43,905 nucleotides of DNA from positions 1 to 43,905 of the forward strand of contig JBAXKB010000008.1 in NCBI GenBank assembly GCA_037137575.1. Reading direction: 5' to 3'. Position 1 is the first letter of the stretch; each line of letters starts with the position of its first letter. The translations under genes were made by a program, and so were the position numbers. Positions 16,939 to 24,559 of the stretch are shown here, in pieces. The stretch is from UBA5976 sp037137575. GTDB lineage: Bacteria; Actinomycetota; Actinomycetes; S36-B12; UBA5976. The notes under the pieces are model-generated. The model had not been told where the DNA came from and made no database searches. It saw nothing but the letters and a program-made list of their open reading frames with translations.

Positions 16939-18123
16939 TTGCGCTGGCTTACTGCGGGAGAATCACACGGACCGAGTTTGACTGCGGTCATAGAAGGTTT
17001 GCCGGCCGGGATTGAAATAACAACCGAAGACCTCCAATTTGCATTAGCTCGTCGCCGCCTAGGTTTTGGCCGCGGAGCTCGAATGAAATTTGAACAGGAC
17101 GCAGTAACCATCACCGGCGGAGTACGTCATGGGTGTTCCATGGGCGGTCCCATCGCAATTTCTATTGGAAATTCGGAATGGCCTAAATGGGACAAAGTTA
17201 TGTCAGCCGACCCAATAGACGAAGCTGAATTGGAAAATCTAGCTCGCAACGCTCCTTTAACTAGACCACGCCCAGGACATGCTGATTTGGCGGGTATGCA
17301 GAAGTATGCACTAGACGACGTCCGGCCAATTCTTGAACGTGCCAGCGCCCGCGAAACGGCGGCGCGCGTAGCACTTGGTGAAGTCGCCAAGCGATTCCTA
17401 CGCCAAGTCGCGGGTATTGAAGTATTTAGTCATGTGGTTTCCATTGGCACTGTTGCAACTGATAGTGATGTCGTTCCGTCTTACGCTGACTTGAACGCGA
17501 TTGATGAAGATCCAGTTCGTTGTTACTCAGCCACTGCAAGCGTTGCTATGCAGGAGGAAATCAAGTCGGCTCATGCAGACGGAGACACATTGGGCGGCGT
17601 AGTTGAGGTAGTTGCCACTGGAGTTCCTGTTGGCTTAGGTTCACATGTTCATTGGGATCGTCGCCTAGATTCTCGTCTTGCCGGGGCCCTCATGGGAATT
17701 CAAGCAATCAAGGGTGTTGAAGTTGGCGATGGCTTTGATGTTGCGCGACGTCGTGGCAGCAAAGCGCACGATGAAATCTTTAACGATGATGGCGTATTGC
17801 GTCGCCATACCGGTCGAAGTGGTGGCACCGAAGGTGGAATGAGCACCGGCGAGGTATTACGAGTCCGCGCAGCGATGAAACCGATCTCAACCGTCCCGAA
17901 GGCGCTAGCAACTGTGGATGTCGCAACAGGTGAAGCCACGGTCGCTATCAATCAACGATCAGACGCTTGCGCAGTTCCCGCGGCCGGAGTGATTGCCGAA
18001 GCAATGGTGGCTCTCGTGCTAGCTGAAGCGGTTTTGGAGAAATTTGGTGGCGATAATGTGACCGAAACTGCTCGCAATGTACAAGGTTTTCTTGCAAACA
18101 TTGCGGGTGTCTCTGGTGACTAA
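16936..18123 (+). CDS. aroC: Chorismate synthase
   Basis: A 395-residue protein that converts EPSP to chorismate with reduced FMN. It begins MLRWLTAGESHGPSLTAVIEG as expected, and has RRRLGFGRGARM, RPRPGHADLAGMQKY, ERASARETAARVA and SGGTEGGMSTGE, all family signatures. The start is the second of two tandem GGGACATG units. Its stop overlaps the aroK start region by eight bases. AroC, AroK, AroB and AroQ form a compact shikimate-pathway operon. Confidence 0.97.
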   Translation: MLRWLTAGESHGPSLTAVIEGLPAGIEITTEDLQFALARRRLGFGRGARMKFEQDAVTITGGVRHGCSMGGPIAISIGNSEWPKWDKVMSADPIDEAELENLARNAPLTRPRPGHADLAGMQKYALDDVRPILERASARETAARVALGEVAKRFLRQVAGIEVFSHVVSIGTVATDSDVVPSYADLNAIDEDPVRCYSATASVAMQEEIKSAHADGDTLGGVVEVVATGVPVGLGSHVHWDRRLDSRLAGALMGIQAIKGVEVGDGFDVARRRGSKAHDEIFNDDGVLRRHTGRSGGTEGGMSTGEVLRVRAAMKPISTVPKALATVDVATGEATVAINQRSDACAVPAAGVIAEAMVALVLAEAVLEKFGGDNVTETARNVQGFLANIAGVSGD

Positions 18124-18634
18124 CATCGTTCTTGTCGGAGTGCCCGGCGCGGGTAAATCCACAGTAGGCAAATTGTTAGCTGCCGAACTAGACCGAAGTT
18201 TCTTTGATAGTGATGTAGAAATTGAGAGGCGTCTGGGTAAGAGTGTGTCAGACATTTTCACGCAAGATGGCGAGGCGAAGTTCCGTGAAGTTGAGGCAGA
18301 TGTAATTTCGCATTTGCTGGCACAAGACAACGTAGTTGTTTCGCTTGGTGGCGGATCTTTGCTAAATTCTTCCACGCGTGACTTAGTAAAAAATCATAAT
18401 GTGATGTGGCTAATGGTGAATCTCGCTGGCGCCGTCTCGCGCGTTGGGTTAAATCGCAATCGACCCTTGCTTTTGGGAAATGTTCGGGGCCAACTCGCTG
18501 ATTTGATGCAAGCACGTGAGCCGCTCTATCGTGAGGTAGCTTCACACAGAGTGGACACATCTGAAATGTCGGCATCTGCGGTTGTCGCTGCAATAATTAC
18601 TCTTGTGAACGAGGACTCTCATGACGACAATTAA
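18116..18634 (+). CDS. aroK: Shikimate kinase
   Basis: A 172-residue P-loop kinase that makes shikimate 3-phosphate. Walker A is GVPGAGKST (residues 8-16), followed by FFDSDVEIERR (substrate-binding Asp), the GGGSLL loop and RNRPLL lid segment. I chose GTG 18116, giving VTNIVLVG and the family's usual length; GTG 18107 or an ATG at 18077 would extend into aroC. It overlaps aroC by eight bases and aroB by 14, so translation is probably coupled. Confidence 0.94.
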   Translation: MTNIVLVGVPGAGKSTVGKLLAAELDRSFFDSDVEIERRLGKSVSDIFTQDGEAKFREVEADVISHLLAQDNVVVSLGGGSLLNSSTRDLVKNHNVMWLMVNLAGAVSRVGLNRNRPLLLGNVRGQLADLMQAREPLYREVASHRVDTSEMSASAVVAAIITLVNEDSHDDN

Positions 18635-19709
18635 TGTAAACGCGGATCGAACATATCCCGTGATTGTGGGTCGTAATCTGCTCGATAACGTGGACAAATT
18701 CCTCGTTGGTGTTGACCGCGTTGGCGTCATTTATCCCAGTGCGCTAAGCGTTTCTGGTGAGACGATTAAAAATTCATTGTCAGGGGTAACTGCCATTGGA
18801 ATTGAATTGCCAAATGGTGAAGATTCAAAGTCGGCGGAAGTACTTCAGTTTTGTTGGCATGCTTTGGGTCAGGCCGGATTCACCCGTAATGACTTGATCA
18901 TCTCTGTTGGCGGGGGAGCTACAACAGACATCGCCGGCTTTGCGGCAGCTACTTGGCTACGAGGAATAAACGTCTTACACATTCCAACCACACTTCTTGG
19001 CATGGTTGATGCAGCTATCGGCGGGAAAACGGGCATCAATACCGATGATGGGAAAAATCTGGTTGGCGCTTTTCATTCGCCAGTCGCTGTGCTGTGTGAT
19101 TTGAACGCACTTGAGACGCTGCCAGCGCACGATTACATAAGTGGCTTAGCTGAAGTAATTAAAGCTGGATTTATTCGTGACCCGAAGATTTTGGAATTGA
19201 TTGAGTCAGACCCAACAGGTGCGACATCACCCCATTGGGAGCACACACAAGAAATAATTGAGCGTGCCATTCAGGTGAAAGCCGATGTTGTCAGCGGTGA
19301 CCTGAAGGAGACGCTAGGCACATCTGTCGGCCGTGAGATTCTTAACTATGGGCACACCTTTGGTCACGCGATCGAGCTTGTAGAGAATTACCGGTGGCGC
19401 CATGGAGCCGCAGTTTCTGTTGGTATGGTTTTCATCGCTCATTTGGCCCGTCTGGCTGGCCGACTCTCTGATGAAGTGGTTCAGCGTCACATCAGTATTT
19501 TGAAGTCCGTTGGCTTGCCAACTACCTACGTTGACGGGCGCTGGGATGAATTGTTAGCGGCCATGAAAATCGATAAAAAATCACGTGGAGATCTGTTACG
19601 TTTTGTAATCTTGGATGACTTAGCCAGGCCAGCCTTGCTAGAAGGTCCAGATCCAACGTTGCCCTTTGCTGCGTACCAAGAGATTGTGAAAGCAGGTTCT
19701 GATGCGTAA
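18621..19709 (+). CDS. aroB: 3-dehydroquinate synthase
   Basis: A 362-residue NAD- and metal-dependent enzyme that forms 3-dehydroquinate from DAHP. It shows the glycine-rich SVGGGATTDIAGFAAATW, PTTLLGMVDAAIGGKTGIN, the metal ligand Glu in GLAEVIKAG and the His pair region NYGHTFGHAIE. The ATG lies 14 bases inside the aroK end, and the stop overlaps aroQ by eight bases. Confidence 0.97.
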   Translation: MTTINVNADRTYPVIVGRNLLDNVDKFLVGVDRVGVIYPSALSVSGETIKNSLSGVTAIGIELPNGEDSKSAEVLQFCWHALGQAGFTRNDLIISVGGGATTDIAGFAAATWLRGINVLHIPTTLLGMVDAAIGGKTGINTDDGKNLVGAFHSPVAVLCDLNALETLPAHDYISGLAEVIKAGFIRDPKILELIESDPTGATSPHWEHTQEIIERAIQVKADVVSGDLKETLGTSVGREILNYGHTFGHAIELVENYRWRHGAAVSVGMVFIAHLARLAGRLSDEVVQRHISILKSVGLPTTYVDGRWDELLAAMKIDKKSRGDLLRFVILDDLARPALLEGPDPTLPFAAYQEIVKAGSDA

Positions 19710-20130
19710 AGTCCTAATCCTAAATGGCCCCAATTTGAACAAGTTAGGGGAGCGCGAACCTGATGTTTATGGAAGCACTTCGCTGACCGACATCGAAAAT
19801 ATGTGTGTCGCTTACGCTAACGAGCATGACTTCACGGTGGATTTCCGCCAGTCAAACGACGAAGTAGATTTGATCAATTGGTTACAAGAAGCCGCCGCCG
19901 ACAGCACTGCTGTAATCATTAACCCTGCGGCCTACACTCATACTTCAGTTGCAATTAGAGATGCTGCGGCCATGTTGAACGCACCGCTGATTGAGGTGCA
20001 CTTGAGTAACCCATTAACTCGTGAAGAGTTTCGGCACACTTCACTGATCGCTGGTGTTGCAACAGGAACTATTGCAGGGTTTGGCGCACAGTCTTACTTA
20101 TTAGCTCTGGCAGCGCTTCGTAACCTGTAA
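19702..20130 (+). CDS. aroQ: 3-dehydroquinate dehydratase, type II
   Basis: A 142-residue small type II dehydroquinase. LILNGPNLNKLGEREPDVYG carries the catalytic Tyr and flexible-loop Arg, INPAAYTHTSVAIRDA and EVHLSNPLTREEFRHTS complete the site. It catalyses 3-dehydroquinate to 3-dehydroshikimate. It overlaps aroB by eight bases, and its TAA overlaps the next ATG by one base. Confidence 0.96.
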   Translation: MRKVLILNGPNLNKLGEREPDVYGSTSLTDIENMCVAYANEHDFTVDFRQSNDEVDLINWLQEAAADSTAVIINPAAYTHTSVAIRDAAAMLNAPLIEVHLSNPLTREEFRHTSLIAGVATGTIAGFGAQSYLLALAALRNL

Positions 20131-21182
20131 TGCCTTCTCGCATAGCTACAGTGCAGAGCTTGCTCAAGGAGCGAACTTGCTTACTGGTAACTAACCCAAC
20201 CAATGTTCGCTATCTCTGCGGGTATTCAGGGTCAAACGGCATTCTGTTGGTTTCTGAACACAGCGCCACAATTTTTACCGACGCCCGTTATGAGTTGCAA
20301 GCACAAGCAGAGTGTTTCGATGTTGCAATTCGCATTGAACCCAACCTATTCAAGGCCGCGTTGGAAAACGAAGAATCTACAGTTTGTCTGTTTGAATCAA
20401 CTCACTTAACGGTTGCTAAGTTGGAAAGCATTCAAGTGATTGCGCCAAAAATCACATTTGTTCCTAGCGATATCGCAGTTGAAGTTTTCCGGGTAGTAAA
20501 AGACGCAACTGAAATAGGGCTGATTAGACAGGCCTGCCAAATCTCTACAACTGCGTTGAACGCGGTCATAGGGCAAGTGCGAGTAGGTCTCACGGAAAAA
20601 CAAGTCTCGCGCTTGCTTGAACGCACCATGATTGATCTAGGTGCGGACTCAATCGCGTTTGAAACGATTGTTGCAAGCGGGCCAAATAGTGCTATCCCAC
20701 ACCACCAACCAACAGATCGCGCTATCTGTTCAGGGGATTTACTCAAGATTGATTTCGGCGCCAAGCTCTCTGGGTATCACAGTGATTGCACGCGCACTTT
20801 TGTCGTTGGAAAGGCCGCACAGTGGCAGAGCGAGATTCACCAAGCCGTTCTGAAGGCACAAAGTGCCTCGAGAAGTATTCTTAAAGCTGGCGTTCTTGGC
20901 GTGCACGTTCTAGAGCAAACCACAATGTCACTAACCGAATCTGGCTACCTGGAATTTTTTCGACATGGTTTGGGGCACGGGGTCGGGTTAGAAATCCACG
21001 AAGATCCGTTTTTGTCCAGAGCCCTAACCGATACACTTGAGGCAGGAACGGTTGTAACTGTTGAGCCTGGTGTGTATCTGGCTGGTCAAGGCGGTGTGCG
21101 GATCGAGGACACAGTTGTTGTGACCGAAACCGGGTACGAAAATCTCACCGTTTTCCCATACGAATTGCAAGAAATCGGCTAA
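20130..21182 (+). CDS. pepQ: M24B aminopeptidase (Xaa-Pro dipeptidase, PepQ-like)
   Basis: A 350-residue pita-bread metallopeptidase. An N-terminal creatinase-like domain (about 1-115) is followed by the catalytic domain with LKIDFGAKLSGYHSDCTRTF (two Asp ligands), FRHGLGHGVGLEIHEDP (His), VTVEPGVYL (Glu) and GVRIEDTV (Glu). All five metal ligands are present. It probably releases N-terminal residues before proline. The aroQ-pepQ-efp-nusB order is standard in actinobacteria. A second M24 enzyme is at 35905-37011. Confidence 0.93.
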   Translation: MPSRIATVQSLLKERTCLLVTNPTNVRYLCGYSGSNGILLVSEHSATIFTDARYELQAQAECFDVAIRIEPNLFKAALENEESTVCLFESTHLTVAKLESIQVIAPKITFVPSDIAVEVFRVVKDATEIGLIRQACQISTTALNAVIGQVRVGLTEKQVSRLLERTMIDLGADSIAFETIVASGPNSAIPHHQPTDRAICSGDLLKIDFGAKLSGYHSDCTRTFVVGKAAQWQSEIHQAVLKAQSASRSILKAGVLGVHVLEQTTMSLTESGYLEFFRHGLGHGVGLEIHEDPFLSRALTDTLEAGTVVTVEPGVYLAGQGGVRIEDTVVVTETGYENLTVFPYELQEIG

Positions 21183-21200
21183 CGAACAAGGAGCACAGAA

Positions 21201-21761
21201 GTGGCAAGCACAAACGATTTGAAAAACGGTGTCGTTCTAAACATCGATGGACAGTTGTGGGCAGTTGTTGACTTTCAACATGTGAAGCCAGGTAAGGGAC
21301 CAGCATTTGTGCGCACCAAGCTCAAGAACATTCTTTCGGGCAAAGTTGTCGATAAAACTTTCAACGCGGGTATTTCTGTTGAAACCGCAAACGTGGATAA
21401 GCGAAACATGCAGTACCTCTACCGCGATGGTGTGGATTGGGTATTCATGGACTTAGATTCATACGACCAGTACCCAATCTCCGACACGATTGTTGGTGAC
21501 GCATCTAAATACATGTTGGAGAACCAAGAAGCCATGGTTGCAATCCATGAAGGTGCGGTGCTCTATGTTGAACTACCGGCAAGCGTTGAATTGCTGGTCA
21601 CTTATACCGAGCCTGGTCTTCAGGGGGATCGTTCTAGCGCTGGTACAAAGCCAGCAACACTTGAAACAGGTGCTGAGATTAAGGTTCCACTTTTCTTAGA
21701 GTCCAATACGAAAGTGAAAGTCGACACTCGTGATGGTTCTTACCTAGGTCGCGTCAACTAA
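21201..21761 (+). CDS. efp: Translation elongation factor P
   Basis: A 186-residue, three-domain EF-P that rescues ribosomes stalled at polyproline. The tip loop reads PGKGP (residues 30-34, Lys32), the palindromic form described for actinobacteria, where the lysine is thought to act unmodified. GTG start with AAGGAG ten bases upstream. No lysine- or arginine-modifying enzyme gene is in the window. NusB starts immediately after the stop. Confidence 0.97.
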   Translation: MASTNDLKNGVVLNIDGQLWAVVDFQHVKPGKGPAFVRTKLKNILSGKVVDKTFNAGISVETANVDKRNMQYLYRDGVDWVFMDLDSYDQYPISDTIVGDASKYMLENQEAMVAIHEGAVLYVELPASVELLVTYTEPGLQGDRSSAGTKPATLETGAEIKVPLFLESNTKVKVDTRDGSYLGRVN

Positions 21762-22160
21762 GTGCGTACCCGAACCAAAGCGCGCTCACGTGCGGTTGAA
21801 GCGCTATTTGAGGCAGAGCAGCGCGGCGTATCGATAGCTGAAGTTTTCGAACGCAACCCAGAGGTGAACGAGTACGCAGTTCAAATTGCTCAAGTGGTGG
21901 CTGACAATACGCAGCGGATTGACGAAATCATTTCGACATACCTTGCCGAGCGCACAATCGAACGTATGCCGGCGCTAGACCGGGCTATCGCGCGGGTCGC
22001 CGTTGCTGAACTGGTTTGGTACCAGGACACAGACACGTCGGTCATTGTGTCGGAGGCTATGGAAATTGCTGAAACACTGAGTACCGAAAAATCTGCGAAA
22101 TTTCTAAACGGTTTACTGGGTTCTATTGCAAAAAGTCGAGGCTCAATTTCGAGCCTGTAG
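21762..22160 (+). CDS. nusB: Transcription antitermination protein NusB
   Basis: A 132-residue all-helical protein. TKARSRAVEALFEAEQRG at the N terminus is the Arg-rich BoxA-RNA-binding region, and SEAMEIAETLSTEKSAKFLNG is the conserved C-terminal segment. It acts with NusE (S10) in rRNA antitermination. The GTG abuts the efp stop with no gap, indicating translational coupling. The last coding bases include a hairpin that probably terminates the opposite-strand tRNA. Confidence 0.94.
   Translation: MRTRTKARSRAVEALFEAEQRGVSIAEVFERNPEVNEYAVQIAQVVADNTQRIDEIISTYLAERTIERMPALDRAIARVAVAELVWYQDTDTSVIVSEAMEIAETLSTEKSAKFLNGLLGSIAKSRGSISSL
22130..22156 (-). terminator. Intrinsic terminator for the leftward tRNA, inside the nusB 3' end
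   Basis: Read leftward after the tRNA CCA, AGGCTC-GAAATT-GAGCCT forms a six-base-pair stem with a six-base loop, followed after four bases by five T (plus-strand AAAAA at 22130-22134). It lies fully within nusB codons. Confidence 0.65.
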
Positions 22161-22164
22161 CAGA

Positions 22165-22241
22165 TGGTGCCCTGAGTGGGATTCGAACCCACACTGAACG
22201 GTGTTTGAGACCGCGCTCTCTGCCAGTTGGAGTACCAGGGC
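22165..22241 (-). tRNA. tRNA with CAA anticodon (nominal tRNA-Leu) and short class I variable loop
   Basis: A 77-base cloverleaf with encoded CCA. Acceptor GCCCTGG pairs with TCAGGGC; D arm has a three-pair stem CTC/GAG; anticodon stem GCGGT/ACCGT encloses loop CTCAAAC, so the anticodon is CAA (plus-strand 22205-22207, TTG); the T arm GTGGG-TTCGAAT-CCCAC is perfect; discriminator is A73. The variable loop is only TCAGT, five bases, whereas bacterial tRNA-Leu normally has a long class II arm. The gene runs against its neighbours. Structural parts look intact, so it is unlikely to be a relic, but its amino acid identity is uncertain. Confidence 0.88.
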
Positions 22242-22281
22242 GTGCACACTAGGTTACCGTGCTGAATGCAAACTCTACACA

Positions 22282-22287
22282 TAGGCT
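22282..22287 (+). promoter_or_regulatory. pdtaR: Leaderless-type -10 box before pdtaR
   Basis: TAGGCT is followed by exactly six bases and ATG 22294. No Shine-Dalgarno sequence is seen and no convincing -35. The gene follows an opposite-strand tRNA, so it needs its own promoter, which strengthens this call. Confidence 0.6.
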
Positions 22288-22293
22288 AGGACT

Positions 22294-22863
22294 ATGACTA
22301 AAACTCGGGTAGTAGTCGCAGATGACGAATCTATCATCAGGATGGATCTTGTCGAATTGCTGACGCATGCAGGTTACGAAGTAGTGGGACAAGCCAGCGA
22401 TGGCAAAGCCGCCCTAACTGCAATAAAGGAACTCCAGCCCGATGTGGCAGTGCTGGATGTAAAGATGCCACTTCTCGATGGAATCGAAGTTGCGCATAGT
22501 GTTCGCGAACATATTCCAGTCGTATTACTTACCGCCTTCGGTCAAGCGGACATCATTGCCCAGGCCAGTAGCGCCGGTGTTATGGGCTACGTCATGAAAC
22601 CTTTCACAGAGGCCGATGTTGTTGCGGCGATTGAAATTGCAAAAAGTCGGTTTGCCGACATGCGAAACATCGGTGCCGAGCGCGATAGTTTGGCCGAATC
22701 GTTAGAGACGCGCAAAGTGCTTGATCGGGCCAAAGGACTTTTACAGGCCAAACTTGCTTTGGATGAACCACAGGCCTTTCGATGGCTACAGAAAGCTGCA
22801 ATGGATAAACGGTTGTCCGTTCGTGAAGTGGCGGAGTCAGTAATTTCCGAGCTGAGTGAATAA
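22294..22863 (+). CDS. pdtaR: ANTAR-domain response regulator (PdtaR-like)
   Basis: A 189-residue protein with an N-terminal receiver domain (acidic pair DDE at 10-12, phospho-acceptor Asp in VAVLDVKMP, Thr in LLTAFG, Lys in VMKPF) and a C-terminal ANTAR RNA-binding domain (about 130-187, DRAKGLLQAKLALDEPQAFR). In Mycobacterium PdtaR is activated by the kinase PdtaS and acts as an antiterminator on RNAs with paired hexaloop hairpins. No partner kinase is in the window. It is first in a rightward series and probably has a leaderless mRNA. Confidence 0.93.
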   Translation: MTKTRVVVADDESIIRMDLVELLTHAGYEVVGQASDGKAALTAIKELQPDVAVLDVKMPLLDGIEVAHSVREHIPVVLLTAFGQADIIAQASSAGVMGYVMKPFTEADVVAAIEIAKSRFADMRNIGAERDSLAESLETRKVLDRAKGLLQAKLALDEPQAFRWLQKAAMDKRLSVREVAESVISELSE

Positions 22864-22866
22864 ATT
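22861..22866 (+). promoter_or_regulatory. pgsA: Possible leaderless-type -10 box before pgsA
   Basis: TAAATT with exactly six bases to ATG 22873. The box contains the pdtaR stop codon, so chance is possible, and readthrough from pdtaR could also supply the mRNA. Confidence 0.35.
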
Positions 22867-22872
22867 AGTTGG

Positions 22873-23442
22873 ATGCAGGAAAACTTTAACGTTCCCAACT
22901 TCTTGAGTTTTCTGCGACTTCTTGGTGTTCCGTATTTCTTTTGGTTAATCGCTGCGCAGAGCAATTATGGACTGGCCATCGTGGTTCTGTTTATCAGTGG
23001 CTTCACCGACTGGCTTGATGGTTACGCAGCACGCAAACTAAATCAGCAAACACGCCTTGGCGAACTGCTGGACCCACTCGTAGATCGGCTATACGTTGTA
23101 GCGGCCATTTTGGCCCTAGTTATCACAGATGAATTGCCGCGGGTGTTTCTTGCTCTGTTTCTTATCCGTGATTTATTCATGCTTGTTCTAGTCTGGCGAC
23201 TGAAACAACGGGGTTATTCAGGTTTTCCTGTCCACTTCATTGGCAAGGCTGCAACGATGAATCTGCTTTGGGCGTTCCCACTGGTACTGCTTGGAACCTA
23301 CCCAACTGTCCTTGGAGTACTTGCGCATAATGTTGCCTTTGCTTTTCTGATTTGGGGGTTAGCCTTGTATTGGTACGCAGCGGTGCTTTATACAAAGCAG
23401 TATCGCGATTTGAAATTAGGTAGTGGGGCAGTTGAGCAGTAA
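22873..23442 (+). CDS. pgsA: CDP-alcohol phosphatidyltransferase (phosphatidylglycerophosphate synthase-like)
   Basis: A 189-residue membrane protein with about five or six helices. The family signature is complete: DWLDGYAARKLNQQTRLGEL then LDPLVDR, i.e. DG-x2-AR-x8-G-x3-D-x3-D. It transfers a phosphatidyl group from CDP-diacylglycerol to an alcohol, possibly glycerol 3-phosphate; cardiolipin synthase or another alcohol acceptor cannot be excluded. The position before DUF881-sbp-DUF881-gcvH equals mycobacterial pgsA2. The Shine-Dalgarno sequence is weak. Confidence 0.9.
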   Translation: MQENFNVPNFLSFLRLLGVPYFFWLIAAQSNYGLAIVVLFISGFTDWLDGYAARKLNQQTRLGELLDPLVDRLYVVAAILALVITDELPRVFLALFLIRDLFMLVLVWRLKQRGYSGFPVHFIGKAATMNLLWAFPLVLLGTYPTVLGVLAHNVAFAFLIWGLALYWYAAVLYTKQYRDLKLGSGAVEQ

Positions 23443-24229
23443 TCCGTCACTCGACTCCTTATTGTCTGACGCTGTCGCATCGGACTACGAGTCAGCCGGA
23501 GCAGACCGTCATACTTCGCCCGTAATCAGAATTCTTGCTGCGGGTTCTGCAGTGCTTCTGACCTTTGTTTTCATTGCTGCGGTAATAGACAAGCACAATC
23601 AATCGGCACAGGTTAATTCCACGCGTCAGGCACTAATCGATCGGATAACTGCAGCTGACAAACGAGTTGCTCTGGCGCAAAAAGAAGTTGTCCAATCAAC
23701 TCTCGATTTGGGCGCAGCAGAGAGCGCTCACTTAGCCGGAACATCGTTGGGGGAGCAGGCACAGAAACGACTAGAGGTGTTGCGCAAAGCTACGGGCTTC
23801 ACCGAGTTGTTTGGACCAGGCTTACAGGTAACACTCGACGACGCGCCAGATTCGACTGGCGTTTCTAGTTCGGGCTTTTCACTTGGTCAAGTCCGAGATC
23901 GCGACGTGCAATCGGTTGTAAATGGACTGTGGGCCTCGGGAGCTACTGGCATAGCGATTAATGGCCAGCGACTAACGGCATTATCGGCCATTCGAAATGC
24001 TGGTGAAGCAATTCTGGTGGACTATCGGCCACTGTCTGCTCCTTATCGAATTGTCGCCATCAGCCAGTCAGCAGATGCGACTGCGGGAACATTTCGTGAC
24101 GGTGTGGCGGGTCTGATGCTTGAACAGTTATCGAACAAGTACGGCGTAGTCTGGAACATAGCAACACTTGGTGACACGACACTTCCGGCAGCATCAAGTT
24201 CAGTAAACCTATCTGGAGGCAAACAGTGA
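23432..24229 (+). CDS. DUF881 membrane-anchored protein (first copy)
   Basis: About 265 residues. A short N terminus, one membrane helix (about 30-50 from this start), a coiled-coil segment (DRITAADKRVALAQKEV), then a DUF881 domain with TELFGPGLQVTLDDAP, VQSVVNGLWASGATGIAING and later VDYRPLSAPYRIVAI. The domain should lie outside the membrane. Function is unknown; family members sit with sbp and cell-division-linked genes in Gram-positive bacteria. I prefer TTG 23432 because GGGG precedes it; GTG 23423 is three codons upstream. It overlaps pgsA by 11 bases. Confidence 0.87.
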   Translation: MSSNPSLDSLLSDAVASDYESAGADRHTSPVIRILAAGSAVLLTFVFIAAVIDKHNQSAQVNSTRQALIDRITAADKRVALAQKEVVQSTLDLGAAESAHLAGTSLGEQAQKRLEVLRKATGFTELFGPGLQVTLDDAPDSTGVSSSGFSLGQVRDRDVQSVVNGLWASGATGIAINGQRLTALSAIRNAGEAILVDYRPLSAPYRIVAISQSADATAGTFRDGVAGLMLEQLSNKYGVVWNIATLGDTTLPAASSSVNLSGGKQ

Positions 24230-24558
24230 TACCTGCTATCGGCTTAATCGTCGGCATTTTGCTTGGTTTGGTTTTGCATCCAACTGTGCCATTGTGGCTT
24301 CAGCCGTATCTACCAATCGCCGTGGTTGCAGCGCTAGACGCAGTTTTCGGTGCGTTGCGTTCGGTTCTTGACGGCATTTTCAACGACCGAATTTTTGTTA
24401 TCTCTTTCCTATCTAACGTAGTTGTAGCAGCCGTGATTGTTTTCTTGGGCGATCAACTAGGTGTTGGCTCGCAAATGTCTACCGGCGTTGTAGTTGTGTT
24501 ATCAATGCGTATTTTCGCTAACGTGGCGGCCATCAGACGTCATTTGTTGAAGGCGTAA
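24226..24558 (+). CDS. sbp: Small basic protein Sbp (DUF1290)
   Basis: A 110-residue membrane protein with three predicted helices and the conserved central segment LPIAVVAALDAVFGALRSVL, then FNDRIFVISFLSNVVVAA and a MRIFANVAAIRRHLL tail. It matches the Sbp family (named from Bacillus, where it lies near ftsA-ftsZ). Molecular function is unknown. GTG start overlaps the previous TGA (GTGA). It lies between two DUF881 genes, a conserved sandwich. Confidence 0.92.
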   Translation: MIPAIGLIVGILLGLVLHPTVPLWLQPYLPIAVVAALDAVFGALRSVLDGIFNDRIFVISFLSNVVVAAVIVFLGDQLGVGSQMSTGVVVVLSMRIFANVAAIRRHLLKA

Positions 24559-24559
24559 A

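Noticed and set aside
22165..22241. The tRNA as a decayed pseudogene
   Set aside because: Acceptor, anticodon and T stems are complete, with conserved TTCGAAT loop and encoded CCA, and a terminator follows.
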